Position numbers and translations under genes: made by a program
In this document: piece after piece, positions 15,370 to 23,679 of the stretch
Layout of the letters: the number at the start of each line of letters is the position of its first letter
How positions within the stretch are numbered: the first letter of the stretch is position 1
Assembly (NCBI GenBank): GCA_003054695.1
Contig: QAZA01000010.1
Location: 283,602-347,601 of the forward strand
DNA: 64,000 nt
Direction: 5' to 3'
Source: Verrucomicrobia bacterium LW23
GTDB lineage: Bacteria > Verrucomicrobiota > Verrucomicrobiia > Methylacidiphilales > UBA1321
The notes under the pieces: model-generated
What the model was told of the DNA's origin: nothing
Databases searched by the model: none
Seen by the model: only the letters and a program-made list of their open reading frames with translations

Positions 15370-17322
15370 ATGAGTTCCCGTAATCCGGAAATCCAAATTA
15401 AGACAGGCTCCAGAATCGGCCACTACGTCATTGTCCAGAAGATTGCTGACGGCGGTATGGGTACCGTCTACAAGGCACTGGAGCCAATGCTGGAACGCTT
15501 CGTCGCGATCAAAGTGCTGCACCGCGACCTCGCCGCGGATCCCCAGCAACTTGCAAACTTTCGCGACGAGGCACGAAGTGTGGCCTCGCTGCGGCACGGG
15601 AATATCGTGCCCGTGCACTTCATCGGCCAGCAGGGTTCCCTTATCTATTTTGCCATGGCCTACATTGAGGGCCAGACGCTTGAACAGGTGGTAGATAGTG
15701 GCGTTACGCTGACACCGGATGTAGCCAAAAGCTACATGTACCAAGCCATTTCCGCACTGGAGCACGCCACGCGCTATGATATTGTTCACCTCGATATCAA
15801 GCCCAGCAACTTCCTTATCGACGCCTACGAAGTGGTGATGCTTACCGACTTTGGCCTGGCCCAAAAGGCCAGCCACGCGTCCAAGGACTCGCGCGAAATG
15901 TTCGGCACGCCCAGCTATTGTTCGCCCGAGCATATCTTTCAGCACGACACTGACTTACGCACGGACATCTACAGCCTTGGCGCCACGTTTTTCCACCTGA
16001 TGAGCGGGCGCCCACCCTACGAGGGCAAGACGAACCAGGACATCTGCCGCGGTCACGCCTTCCTCCCCTTCCCCGAGGAGGTGGCCCTGGATGCCGGAAT
16101 TCCTCGCGGCTGGGTGAACTTGTTGCAGAAAATGATGGAAAAAGAGCCCGCCAATCGCTTCCAAAATTATACGGAACTGCGTGAGGCTCTGGATGATATC
16201 GAAAATTTCCGGCATCGCCGCGAGACCGTCGCGCCACCCGATACCAACCGCCTGCGCGCCCTGCCCTCCAACACCAAAGCGCCGGAGATGATGTTCGGCA
16301 TCCTCCCGCCTGAGATCGTGGCGGAAGACGGAAAATACGAAATACGGAAAGTCTACAGCGCAGCCGAGGTGGAAGAAGCGTTGGTGCGCCGCGATAAGAT
16401 CCTCGGTCTCAACCTGTTACTGCCGGAAATAGCCGAGATGTGCCAGCCGCATGACGGCGACCTTGGCGACATCGTCAACACCATGGCGCGCCTGCCCGCG
16501 CTCAAAGCCACCATCTTCGAGCTTGCCGAATTTTTTGCCGCCCACCAGGGCGAGCAAGCCCCCGACGAAGCCACGGCCGTGGAGATCGTGGGCATTGGTC
16601 GCTGCCACAACCTCGGGCTGCTGTGCCTGATGCTGAAGAAAAAGTGGCAGCCCAGCAAACCGTTCGACTGGAGGTGCTTATGGCAACACATGGTCAGCAC
16701 CGGCCTGATCGTGGAAATGCTGTACGAGAAGCTGGGACTGACGCGGACCGGCCTGGAATTTGCCGCCGGCTCGCTTCACGACATTGGTAAGCTATTGTAT
16801 AGCGAGATGTTCCCCAACACCTATCCGGCAGCTCTCGTACAGGCCATGACGAACGACCAGCCGCTGCAGGCCAAGGAGAAGGAACTTTTCGGGCTCACCC
16901 ACTCGGAGATTGCGGAGCTCTGGCTGCGACGCCACAAAATCCGGCGAGCGCTTTCGGATGTCATTCTCTATCATGACAATCCGATCGCAATCCCCGAAAA
17001 GTCGGATCCCACCGGCATCGGCCTCGGCCGCCTGCTCGGCACTTCTTTTAACGGGCGCCAGCTTGCACATGCCGTTTGCTCGGCCAATCACCTGGCCAAG
17101 CACTTACGCCTGGGCTTCAGCGGCAGTACCTGGATGGAGCAGTGCGCGTGGGAATCCCATTTCAGCACACAATATCTGTGGCAGGCGCGCACCCGGCAAG
17201 ATCTTGACTGGAAGGCATTTGTGAAGTTTTTTAAGGAGGATTGCTCCACCTTCCCCATGCTCACGGCCGCGTACACGTTCGGCCCCCCTGCCGATGCCAC
17301 ATCGCGTCTGGGGCTGATGTAA
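15370..17322 (+). CDS. Ser/Thr protein kinase fused to an HDOD domain
   Basis: 650 residues, no membrane segment. Kinase domain about 19-285: glycine loop DGGMGTVYKA, VAIKVL (Lys48), catalytic HLDIKPSN (Asp142), DFG at 160-162, and SPE in place of APE. The HRD arginine is replaced by Leu, as in several bacterial kinases. A linker leads to a C-terminal HDOD-type helical domain (about 345-570) with AEMCQPHDGDLGDIVNTMARLPAL and a retained SLHDIGKLLY. HDOD domains usually act in signalling outputs. Expected role: cytoplasmic phosphorylation switch with an intramolecular regulatory or output module. Genes upstream run the opposite way, so it has its own promoter. Confidence 0.9.
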   Translation: MSSRNPEIQIKTGSRIGHYVIVQKIADGGMGTVYKALEPMLERFVAIKVLHRDLAADPQQLANFRDEARSVASLRHGNIVPVHFIGQQGSLIYFAMAYIEGQTLEQVVDSGVTLTPDVAKSYMYQAISALEHATRYDIVHLDIKPSNFLIDAYEVVMLTDFGLAQKASHASKDSREMFGTPSYCSPEHIFQHDTDLRTDIYSLGATFFHLMSGRPPYEGKTNQDICRGHAFLPFPEEVALDAGIPRGWVNLLQKMMEKEPANRFQNYTELREALDDIENFRHRRETVAPPDTNRLRALPSNTKAPEMMFGILPPEIVAEDGKYEIRKVYSAAEVEEALVRRDKILGLNLLLPEIAEMCQPHDGDLGDIVNTMARLPALKATIFELAEFFAAHQGEQAPDEATAVEIVGIGRCHNLGLLCLMLKKKWQPSKPFDWRCLWQHMVSTGLIVEMLYEKLGLTRTGLEFAAGSLHDIGKLLYSEMFPNTYPAALVQAMTNDQPLQAKEKELFGLTHSEIAELWLRRHKIRRALSDVILYHDNPIAIPEKSDPTGIGLGRLLGTSFNGRQLAHAVCSANHLAKHLRLGFSGSTWMEQCAWESHFSTQYLWQARTRQDLDWKAFVKFFKEDCSTFPMLTAAYTFGPPADATSRLGLM

Positions 17323-17383
17323 AGCGGCATCGTTACCCCTTGCGGCGCAGCTACTTAAAGGGAGGCGCAATCGCTCCATCGCC

Positions 17384-17968
17384 ATGGACATCATCACCTC
17401 GCGACTCCGGTTGCGCCGCTGGTCGCGCCACGATATTGTCCCCTTTTCGCTCATCAACGAGGACCCGCGCGTCATGCGTTTTATGCCGCGCACAATGAGC
17501 ATGGCCGAAACCAGGGAGTGGATCAACGTTATCGAAGCCCATTTTGAGGAGCACGGCTACGGCGTGTGGGCAGTGGAAAGACTTGATTCACAGAAGCTTA
17601 TAGGGTTCACAGGAATCCAGGTCCCCCGCTACGCCGCGGCGTTTACCCCTTGCGTGGAGGTCGGCTGGCGTTTCGCCTTTGAGGCGTGGGGAAACGGCTT
17701 TGCCACCGAAGCCGCGCACGCCGCCCTGGAATACGGCTTTTGCAAGGCAGGGCTGAGAGAAATTCTCTCCTTTACGGTGCCGGCCAATGAGAAATCCTGG
17801 CGTGTAATGGAGCGAATTGGCATGAGGCGCGACGAAAAGGCCGATTTTCACCATCCCGTTCTGCCTCAGGGACATCCGTTAAGTTTTCACTACCTCTATC
17901 GCATTGGCAAAGACGAATGGCTTCAGCGGTGCAATCCTCGCGCTACGCAGCAATCGGAAATACCGTAA
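17384..17968 (+). CDS. GNAT acetyltransferase, RimJ/RimL-like
   Basis: 194 residues. It starts TSRLRLRRWSRHDI, the RimJ/RimL opening, and continues with EVGWRFAFEAWGNGFATEA, which holds the acetyl-CoA pyrophosphate loop (WGNGFATEA in place of the usual Q/RGxGxA), and LREILSFTVPANEKSWRVMERIGM, the classic N-x-x-S-x-x-V-x-E-K/R-x-G-M finish. It would transfer acetyl from acetyl-CoA to an amino group; substrate unknown. Its last 26 bases overlap the end of kptA on the other strand. Confidence 0.87.
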   Translation: MDIITSRLRLRRWSRHDIVPFSLINEDPRVMRFMPRTMSMAETREWINVIEAHFEEHGYGVWAVERLDSQKLIGFTGIQVPRYAAAFTPCVEVGWRFAFEAWGNGFATEAAHAALEYGFCKAGLREILSFTVPANEKSWRVMERIGMRRDEKADFHHPVLPQGHPLSFHYLYRIGKDEWLQRCNPRATQQSEIP

Positions 17969-18506
17969 GGTATTGCGGCGGAACTGCATCCACAAGCCAC
18001 ACACCATTCTGCGTCTGAAAAAAGCGATGCCCGTCGCGATGCATGCGCCCTGTCGCCACCATTAGCACGATCGGCTTGCCGCGCCGACCACCCACACGCA
18101 CTGCAAAATCCACGCCGGGGGAAAGATGCACGTGCTGACGCCGCATCTTCATAAGCCCCTGTGCCATAATACTTTCCAGATACTCCGGTACGGTGCCATG
18201 GTAAAGCTCCTCCGGCGGCGCGGATGCCTCCAGCGCCAGGTCCACGCTTACCGAGTGCCCCTGATTGGCACGAATGCGCGAGCAATCCCCACTCAACGCA
18301 AAGCGTTGCTTATCATTGCTTTCCACAAGCTCCTCCAGCTCGGCAAAGCTTAGCGGCTTGCCGATGCGCGCCATGGCTTGCAGCAACTCGTCCACATCCA
18401 CCCAGCCATTCGCATCCAGTTGAATGCCAATGGATTCCGGCTGATGCCTCAGCACAAGACTCAGAAACTTGCTTTTGCGAACGTCCGAGCCCCAGCTGTA
18501 AGTCAT
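17943..18506 (-). CDS. kptA: RNA 2'-phosphotransferase (Tpt1/KptA)
   Basis: 187 residues, near the usual length. The N-terminal winged-helix part has KFLSLVLRHQPE and NGWVDVDELL, and FALSGDCSRIRANQGHS carries the first conserved Arg-x-x-(Q)GHS. The C-terminal ADP-ribosyltransferase part has LYHGTV, QHVHLSPGV and AVRVGGRRGKPIVL. KptA moves an RNA 2'-phosphate to NAD, giving ADP-ribose 1'',2''-cyclic phosphate and nicotinamide. It lies 12 bp behind purM on the same strand and probably shares its transcript; it overlaps the GNAT gene end to end. Confidence 0.92.
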   Translation of the reverse strand: MTYSWGSDVRKSKFLSLVLRHQPESIGIQLDANGWVDVDELLQAMARIGKPLSFAELEELVESNDKQRFALSGDCSRIRANQGHSVSVDLALEASAPPEELYHGTVPEYLESIMAQGLMKMRRQHVHLSPGVDFAVRVGGRRGKPIVLMVATGRMHRDGHRFFQTQNGVWLVDAVPPQYLTVFPIAA

Positions 18507-18518
18507 AGCAGCGTCAGC

Positions 18519-19556
18519 CTACTTCTTCTTGACGAGCTTGACCACGCCCTCGCCCGGGACAATCTCGCCAATGATCTTACCCTTCACGGTTTCCAACGCC
18601 TTCTTCACCTGGTCCTCGCGCACGACAATCGTCATGCCGATGCCCATGTTAAACACCTGGTACAGCTCACTGTCCGGCACCCCGGCGGTGCTGGCCAGGA
18701 ACTTGAAGAGCGGCGAAATCGTCCAGCTGCCCAGCTTGATTTCAGCATCCATCGTCTCCGGAAGCACACGCGGCAGGTTATCGATAAGGCCGCCGCCGGT
18801 AATGTGCGCGATGCCCTTGAGCTCCACGCCCGCAGCGCGCAGCGCGCGGATATCCGGCAGGTAGCTCACGTGCGTGCGCAGCAGCGCCTGGCCAATCGTC
18901 TCCTTGGTGCGCTGTCCGGGGATGAGATCACCCACGCGCATGGAAAGCTTGTTGAAGATCAGCTCGCGCGCCAGCGAGTAGCCATTGGTGTGCAGGCCGG
19001 TGGACGGGAGGCCGATGATCTTGTCCCCGACATTGATATTGGCTTTGCCATCAATCATTTGCGCACGATCCACCACGCCGACGATGCAACCCACCAGGTC
19101 GTAGTCGCTACCGTGATAAATGCCGGGCATTTGCGCCGTTTCGCCGCCAATGAGGGCGCAATTGGCCGCGGCGCACGCTCGGGTCAGTCCTTCGAGGATC
19201 TGCTTGAACATGTGCGGATCGAGTCGCGACGTACCGATGTAATCGAGGAAAAAGATCGGCTCGGCACCAATACACGCAATATCGTTAATGCAGTGGTTGA
19301 CAAGATCTTCGCCAATGGTGTCGTGCCGGTTCAGCAGCCCCGCCACCTTCAGCTTGGTGCCGACGCCGTCCACGCTGCTCACCAGCACGGGCTCCTTCAT
19401 CTGCGGAAAGTTCGCCAGGAAAAGGCCGCCAAATCCCCCGACGGAGCTGATAACTTCCGGGCGCCGCGTCTTGCTGACCATGGCTTCGATACCGGATTTG
19501 ACCTTGTTGCCGAGGTCCACGTCGACGCCGGCTTTGGCGTATGCTTTCGTGTTCAT
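18519..19556 (-). CDS. purM: phosphoribosylformylglycinamidine cyclo-ligase (AIR synthetase)
   Basis: 345 residues, the standard PurM length. The start MNTKAYAKAGVDVDLGN is chosen because YAKAGVD is the conserved N-terminal signature; the longer frame adds an implausible leader. Other marks are GGFGGLF, the catalytic/ATP-binding VDGVGTKLKVA, NDIACIGAEPIFFLDY, LIGGETAQMPGIY, and LPSTGLHTNGYSLAR. PurM closes FGAM to AIR with ATP in step five of purine synthesis, as a cytoplasmic dimer. The sequence AHITGGGLIDNLPRVLP is also conserved. Confidence 0.97.
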   Translation of the reverse strand: MNTKAYAKAGVDVDLGNKVKSGIEAMVSKTRRPEVISSVGGFGGLFLANFPQMKEPVLVSSVDGVGTKLKVAGLLNRHDTIGEDLVNHCINDIACIGAEPIFFLDYIGTSRLDPHMFKQILEGLTRACAAANCALIGGETAQMPGIYHGSDYDLVGCIVGVVDRAQMIDGKANINVGDKIIGLPSTGLHTNGYSLARELIFNKLSMRVGDLIPGQRTKETIGQALLRTHVSYLPDIRALRAAGVELKGIAHITGGGLIDNLPRVLPETMDAEIKLGSWTISPLFKFLASTAGVPDSELYQVFNMGIGMTIVVREDQVKKALETVKGKIIGEIVPGEGVVKLVKKK

Positions 19557-20017
19557 GTAAGGGGGGAGCGGGAGGGAGCGGATGCGGGGCGTTGGCTTTT
19601 TCCGGCAAACGGAAAGATTGGCGTCTATCTGCGGAAATCGCAAGGATTTGCCACCAAAATGTGCAGCGCTGGGTGCAGGCACGTGCCGGAAAGCAGTTAT
19701 AATGCCTAAAACGTGGCGATGGTAAAGATCGGATGCAGAGAAAGGCGCATCCTTTTTGCATACGGATAGGCTTCCGACAAGAACAGTTGATCCAACGCGC
19801 ATCGTTTGTTTCCTGCGGGATACACGCACGATTACACCTAAGTGCTTACCTTTGCGAATATTATCCATGTCTTATGCATATATATTAAAAGCCTGAAGCA
19901 AGTTATTCTCGCCCTCTTCCTTAACGCATCACAGCGCGCCACGCAGCCCGTGAAGGCCGATTATCGCCATGTCTTTTTGCTCGCCGCCCCGCGGCAACAC
20001 GCCTAGGATGGGCCTGC
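19557..20017. other. divergent intergenic region upstream of purM
   Basis: 461 bp between purM (leftward) and the methyltransferase (rightward). No gene was found. It holds AT-rich patches, including TTATAAT at 19697-19703 and ATGCATATATATTAAAA near 19875-19890, that could serve as -10 elements. I found no purine-riboswitch pattern. Confidence 0.35.
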
Positions 20018-20788
20018 ATGATGGGCATCGACTGGAAGCTGGCGGCTAACCTGGCCATTCGCGGCAAGTTCCTTACCATGGCGCGGATCGCCCGCGGCAA
20101 GCTGGACGCGCTGTCGATTGAGGATCCCGCCGCCATGCAGCGGGCCAACGAGGCCTGTTTCGGTTTCTCCAAACCGTTGCACTGGAAGTTTTTCCGTTGG
20201 GTCATGCGCACGCATCCCTGCCCCCGCATCCTCAACCTGGGCGTTTATCAGGGGCGCGATATCGCCTACATGGCCTATGCCAAACTGGCCGCGCTGGCCA
20301 GCGAGACCCCCACCGCCGCCGAGGCGGAATGGACGATTACCGGCGTGGATATTTTTGACGGCGACCCCGCTGGGTGTCCAAGCACAGATGGCACAGCGGC
20401 AACAACTTCCGTAAGTGAGCCAGCCTCCCCCGGCCAGCGCTTTGAGGGCGTGCCGCGCCCAACGCTGGCGCTGGCGGAGGAGAGCCTTCGCAACGCCGGT
20501 ATTGAGGAGGGCCGGGTGCGGCTGATTAAAGAGAGCGACGTGAACTTTCTGCGTACGTGTGGCCGGCAGTTCGACTTTATCTATGTCGATACGTCCCACT
20601 ACTTTACGGAGACTGTGGCAGTGCTGGAACTAGCAAGGGAGTGCCTGGCGCCGGGCGGAATGATTGCCGGCGACGACTATTTTGATCTGGGCCCTTGGGG
20701 GGTGGAGGCCGCAGTAAAAAAATGCTTCTCGCGGCATAAAGTTTTTGGCGGATACATCTGGCACGCAAGCCGGGAAGATTTTGTCTGA
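20018..20788 (+). CDS. class I SAM-dependent methyltransferase (Methyltransf_24-like)
   Basis: 256 residues. CPRILNLGVYQGRDIAYMA is the motif I glycine region for SAM, ITGVDIFDGDP gives the acidic residue after strand 2, and FDFIYVDTSHYFTETVAVLEL with LAPGGMIAGDDYF is the typical Methyltransf_24 motif IV/post segment. A short Thr/Ser/Ala-rich insertion lies between. The substrate is unknown; this family often modifies glycans or small metabolites. Two adjacent ATGs (20018, 20021) are possible starts. Confidence 0.78.
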   Translation: MMGIDWKLAANLAIRGKFLTMARIARGKLDALSIEDPAAMQRANEACFGFSKPLHWKFFRWVMRTHPCPRILNLGVYQGRDIAYMAYAKLAALASETPTAAEAEWTITGVDIFDGDPAGCPSTDGTAATTSVSEPASPGQRFEGVPRPTLALAEESLRNAGIEEGRVRLIKESDVNFLRTCGRQFDFIYVDTSHYFTETVAVLELARECLAPGGMIAGDDYFDLGPWGVEAAVKKCFSRHKVFGGYIWHASREDFV

Positions 20789-20956
20789 GCCATCGCAGGG
20801 ATTTTTGATATTCCACAACTAACTCTCCCACAATAGGTTGTATCTCCTCCAGAAACGTTCGTATAAAGAGATTTCCCTTTTCGCGAAATTCTTTGAACAT
20901 TCCGCCCTCAGTTCGGTCTTACTCTTTAGGTTTGGTATTCTCCTCCTGTTAGGCAG
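20789..20956 (+). other. untranslated stretch, possible small RNA or long 3' UTR
   Basis: This sits between the methyltransferase stop and a strong terminator. It has a TTGATA (20808-20813) with CACAAT about 18 bases on as a weak promoter, and a hairpin pairing AAGAGATTTC with GAAATTCTTT (about 20865-20895). No ORF is convincing on either strand. Confidence 0.3.
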
Positions 20957-20992
20957 CAAGCGGCACCTTTGGTCGGGTGCCGCTTGTTTTTT
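20957..20992 (+). terminator. Rho-independent terminator
   Basis: CAAGCGGCACC, an 8-base loop, GGTGCCGCTTG and a six-T run. It lies about 170 bp beyond the methyltransferase stop. It may end that transcript or a separate small RNA. Confidence 0.85.
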
Positions 20993-21025
20993 GCCCGGAC
21001 GCCGTCATCGTACGCGCCGCCGGGC

Positions 21026-21066
21026 ATAAAAAAGCCGCCATCCTGTGGACAGAATGGCGGCTTTAC
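21026..21066 (-). terminator. Rho-independent terminator of the SGNH hydrolase gene
   Basis: AAAGCCGCCAT pairs with ATGGCGGCTTT around a 12-base loop, with a six-T run on the minus strand. It lies about 35 bp after the SGNH hydrolase stop. The A/T flanks are nearly symmetric, so it could act in both directions. Confidence 0.85.
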
Positions 21067-21099
21067 TTTTATTACGTTAACGGGCTGCGAGGGGTTCGC

Positions 21100-21813
21100 T
21101 TAAGCGCCGATCGCGTAGCTGTACACATCGCTCACGGGCTTTTGCAACACGCTGGCCCACAACACGTAACCCTCGCGGGAGAGGTGGAGCTGGTCGTTCA
21201 TAAAATGCCCGTGGTTGCCGGCGGCCTGCGCCTCCAGCATGGGGGTGCAGATGTCCACAAAGTGGAGCAGGCGGGGCGATTCGGCGCACATGGCCTTGAT
21301 GCGGCGGTTCACCTCCAGCACCTGCTCGCGCAGCTCCAGCCGGGCGGGGCTCGGCTTAAGGGAGATAAAGACGACCGGAATGCTGCCAAGGTGGGTGCGT
21401 GTGCGGCGGACAATCTCGCGCCAGGACTGCACGACGTCGTCGACGGAGCGGCCGTGCACCAGGTCGTTCTCGCCCGCGTAGATGACGAGCATGGAGGGGC
21501 GGCACGGGATGACGAGGCGATCGAAAAAGAGGACCGCTTCGTCCAGATCGGAGCCGCCGAAGCCGCGGCCTACGACGGGAAGGCCGGGGAAATCGAGCGC
21601 CAGCTTGTCATTCCACAGGCGGATGGTGGAGCTGCCGTAAAAGAGAATGTTGCGGGCGGGCGGGGGCAGGTCGCGCGTAATGCGCTCCCATCGACGGATC
21701 TCGCCTTCCAGTGGGTGGGGTTCGGAAACGGGCTCAGGTTCGGTCGCCTGCTCGGCCACTTCGGCGGCGGGCAGGTCGGCTTCGAGCTCAATTTCCAGTG
21801 TCGGCATGTGCAT
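21100..21813 (-). CDS. SGNH/GDSL-family hydrolase
   Basis: 237 residues. The four SGNH blocks are visible: FYGSSTIRLW (nucleophile Ser), VVGRGFGGSDLDE (oxyanion Gly), YAGENDLVHG (Asn) and NDQLHLSREGY (Asp/His of the catalytic pair). The N-terminal 40 residues are acidic and Pro-rich, with no signal peptide, so the protein is probably cytoplasmic. It would hydrolyse an ester, possibly an acetyl group on a carbohydrate; the substrate is not predictable. Its own terminator follows. The start could be residue 1 or residue 3. Confidence 0.87.
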   Translation of the reverse strand: MHMPTLEIELEADLPAAEVAEQATEPEPVSEPHPLEGEIRRWERITRDLPPPARNILFYGSSTIRLWNDKLALDFPGLPVVGRGFGGSDLDEAVLFFDRLVIPCRPSMLVIYAGENDLVHGRSVDDVVQSWREIVRRTRTHLGSIPVVFISLKPSPARLELREQVLEVNRRIKAMCAESPRLLHFVDICTPMLEAQAAGNHGHFMNDQLHLSREGYVLWASVLQKPVSDVYSYAIGA

Positions 21814-21969
21814 ATAGTTTCTTGCGTAAGTGAGTCCTGCTACGTGTCTTGCGAGGAAGCCGGCATGTGTCTCGGCGGTTGCGGAGCGATGACGGCGACA
21901 CGGGGCCTGGGGGATCCAGGGGACTCTCCCTTCCTGATACTTCGACCCACAGCGCGCACAATAGAGGGG

Positions 21970-22596
21970 CTAGTGTGCGGTTACCGTGGGTGCATTCGAA
22001 GCGGTTTCGAGCGGGCCGGGATCGTCGGAATCCAGGGTGAGGTACAACCGGGTTCCCCGCACGACGTCTTCTTTGGGCAAACTGGTATGGAGGAGTAAGT
22101 GCTTGCCACGAGGTAAGTTACCTGGGGTGGAGCCTTCCTCTTCGACGACCGCCAGATATACAGACGTATCATCGTAGGAACCAATCACCTCCGACAGCCC
22201 CTCGCTCCCTGCCGAGCCCGTCAGCCGATAGCGCTGGCTCTCCACCAGCATCGACATCCCCGCAACGCCCGACCCCGCCAGTACAACGGCCGCCACCACA
22301 CAGGCCGAACGCGCCTGCATGCTCGTAAACATCTGAAACGCACGTATTAGCAAAAGCAAGCTGAAAACAAGCAGCCCCATCATACTGATAAGTGCAGCCC
22401 TTGTGCCACAACTCAGGGATTCCTGACACAAGGAACGGGGTGCCGGCCCTTCGATCCGCACTGTCACGGCCCTCGCAATCTCAGGCGCCTCCGCCGCAAG
22501 TTTGGCCTCCTCCCCCGCCTGGGACGTCAGCGATCCGCAGGCCAGGAAGGCCATGAGGACAGGCACGGACGTTTTGCTACAAAGAACGGGGGACAT
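21970..22596 (-). CDS. unknown exported/membrane protein
   Basis: About 208 residues. A signal-like start (SVPVLMAFLACGSLTSQAG) is followed by a short extracytoplasmic part with a Cys pair (SLCQESLSCGTR). Two membrane helices come next (LISMMGLLVFSLLLLI and CVVAAVVLAGSGVAGMSML), then a soluble tail with beta-rich content (TSVYLAVVEEEG, TRLYLTLDSDDPG). No family recognised. A TTG 27 bases upstream would extend it; neither start has a clear ribosome-binding site. It is separated from the SGNH gene by about 150 bp. Confidence 0.55.
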   Translation of the reverse strand: MSPVLCSKTSVPVLMAFLACGSLTSQAGEEAKLAAEAPEIARAVTVRIEGPAPRSLCQESLSCGTRAALISMMGLLVFSLLLLIRAFQMFTSMQARSACVVAAVVLAGSGVAGMSMLVESQRYRLTGSAGSEGLSEVIGSYDDTSVYLAVVEEEGSTPGNLPRGKHLLLHTSLPKEDVVRGTRLYLTLDSDDPGPLETASNAPTVTAH

Positions 22597-22769
22597 AAGA
22601 ATAAAGGGAAGAAAATGAAGCAAAAGGAATCTGCCGCAATTTAAACAAAATGCAACTCATTTCCAGACTGCCAAGTCCAGAACTGCGTTATTTGCGACAA
22701 CATAAAGCATTACTACATTGCCTTCGGTAAGAAGGAAGGAGGTTAACACAATGTTGTATACAAAGATAA

Positions 22770-22801
22770 AATGCCGCACCCCATAATGGGATGCGGCATT
22801 A
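22770..22801 (-). terminator. Rho-independent terminator of the TIM-barrel isomerase operon
   Basis: AATGCCGCA pairs with TGCGGCATT, with a second CCCAT/ATGGG pairing inside. On the minus strand it runs into TTTTATCTTT. It lies 30 bp after the isomerase-like gene. Confidence 0.85.
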
Positions 22802-22830
22802 AATGCTATACTTGCCTTATAGGTAACGCA

Positions 22831-23679
22831 TCACCGCTTAACGCACGCGCAATCGTTGTACGCAAGTCTCAGGGCCTCAACGGGATCGCCCTTCGGAACA
22901 AACTCGTGCCCGATAAATCCGCTATAGCCGGTTGCGGCAATTGCCCGGTACACCGCTGGGTAGTTGATTTCCTGGGAGGCATCTGGCTGGCCACGACCGG
23001 GGTTGCCGGCAGTATGGTAGTGCGCAATGTAGGGAGCGGCTTCACGAATGGTACGGATCAGGTCGCCCTCCATAATTTGCATGTGGTAGATATCATAAAG
23101 CAGACGCACCGCAGAGGAATCGGCCTGTTTGCAAAGCTCGATGCCCCAGCTTGTTGAATCGCCTTGATATCCTTTGTGATCCACCTTGCTGTTCAGTAAT
23201 TCCACCGCCAGGGTAACACCGGCCTCAAGAGCGGCGGGAGCGACCATTTGCAGTGTTTCCGCGGACGTCTCAAGTCCCTGCCTGTCATCCACATCGGCAG
23301 CGCGATCGCCCGTAAAGCAGATGAGAACTGGCACCGACCATTTCTTTGCTTTTGCAATGCGATCCAACAGCTCGTCTACAATGCGATTCCGGTTCTCGCG
23401 CCGGTTAAGGCCATCGCGCAGGGAGTCATGGCCTTTGGTTGTCACAACCTGTAGCCCACAATCTATCGCCATAGGCCATGATGCCTCATCCAGCATCTCC
23501 ACGCCGCTATACCCAATGCGGGCCGCCTCGCGCAACAGTTCCTGCGCGGGGGTGTTGCTGTTCCGACCAAAGCTCCACATCGTAAAGCTTTGTCGCAAAG
23601 CCCCTTGCGTTGCTGATTCAGCGGAGATCGACGCATTGCCGGCGGCAATGGAATCTGCTACGCCCGTGCTGCTCATCAT
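22831..23679 (-). CDS. hydroxypyruvate-isomerase-like TIM-barrel protein
   Basis: 282 residues. The Hyi-like xylose-isomerase fold is shown by RIGYSGVEML near the start, VTLAVELLNSKVDHKGY (first metal Glu and substrate loop), VRLLYDIYHMQIMEGDL (metal Asp, His), IAHYHTAGNPGRGQPD (metal His) and GYSGFIGHEFVPKGDP (last metal Glu). The enzyme would isomerise a small ketose or aldose using a divalent metal. Its ATG overlaps the TGA of the dehydrogenase gene, so the two are one operon and should act on linked substrates. The first 25 residues are Ser/Ala-rich and variable. Confidence 0.85.
   Translation of the reverse strand: MMSSTGVADSIAAGNASISAESATQGALRQSFTMWSFGRNSNTPAQELLREAARIGYSGVEMLDEASWPMAIDCGLQVVTTKGHDSLRDGLNRRENRNRIVDELLDRIAKAKKWSVPVLICFTGDRAADVDDRQGLETSAETLQMVAPAALEAGVTLAVELLNSKVDHKGYQGDSTSWGIELCKQADSSAVRLLYDIYHMQIMEGDLIRTIREAAPYIAHYHTAGNPGRGQPDASQEINYPAVYRAIAATGYSGFIGHEFVPKGDPVEALRLAYNDCACVKR

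Noticed and set aside
20604-20900. 98-codon minus ORF starting MFKEFREKGNLF with GAGGGCGGA before the ATG
   Set aside because: The start looks attractive, but two thirds is antisense to the methyltransferase and becomes Arg/Pro-rich shadow sequence; no family match.
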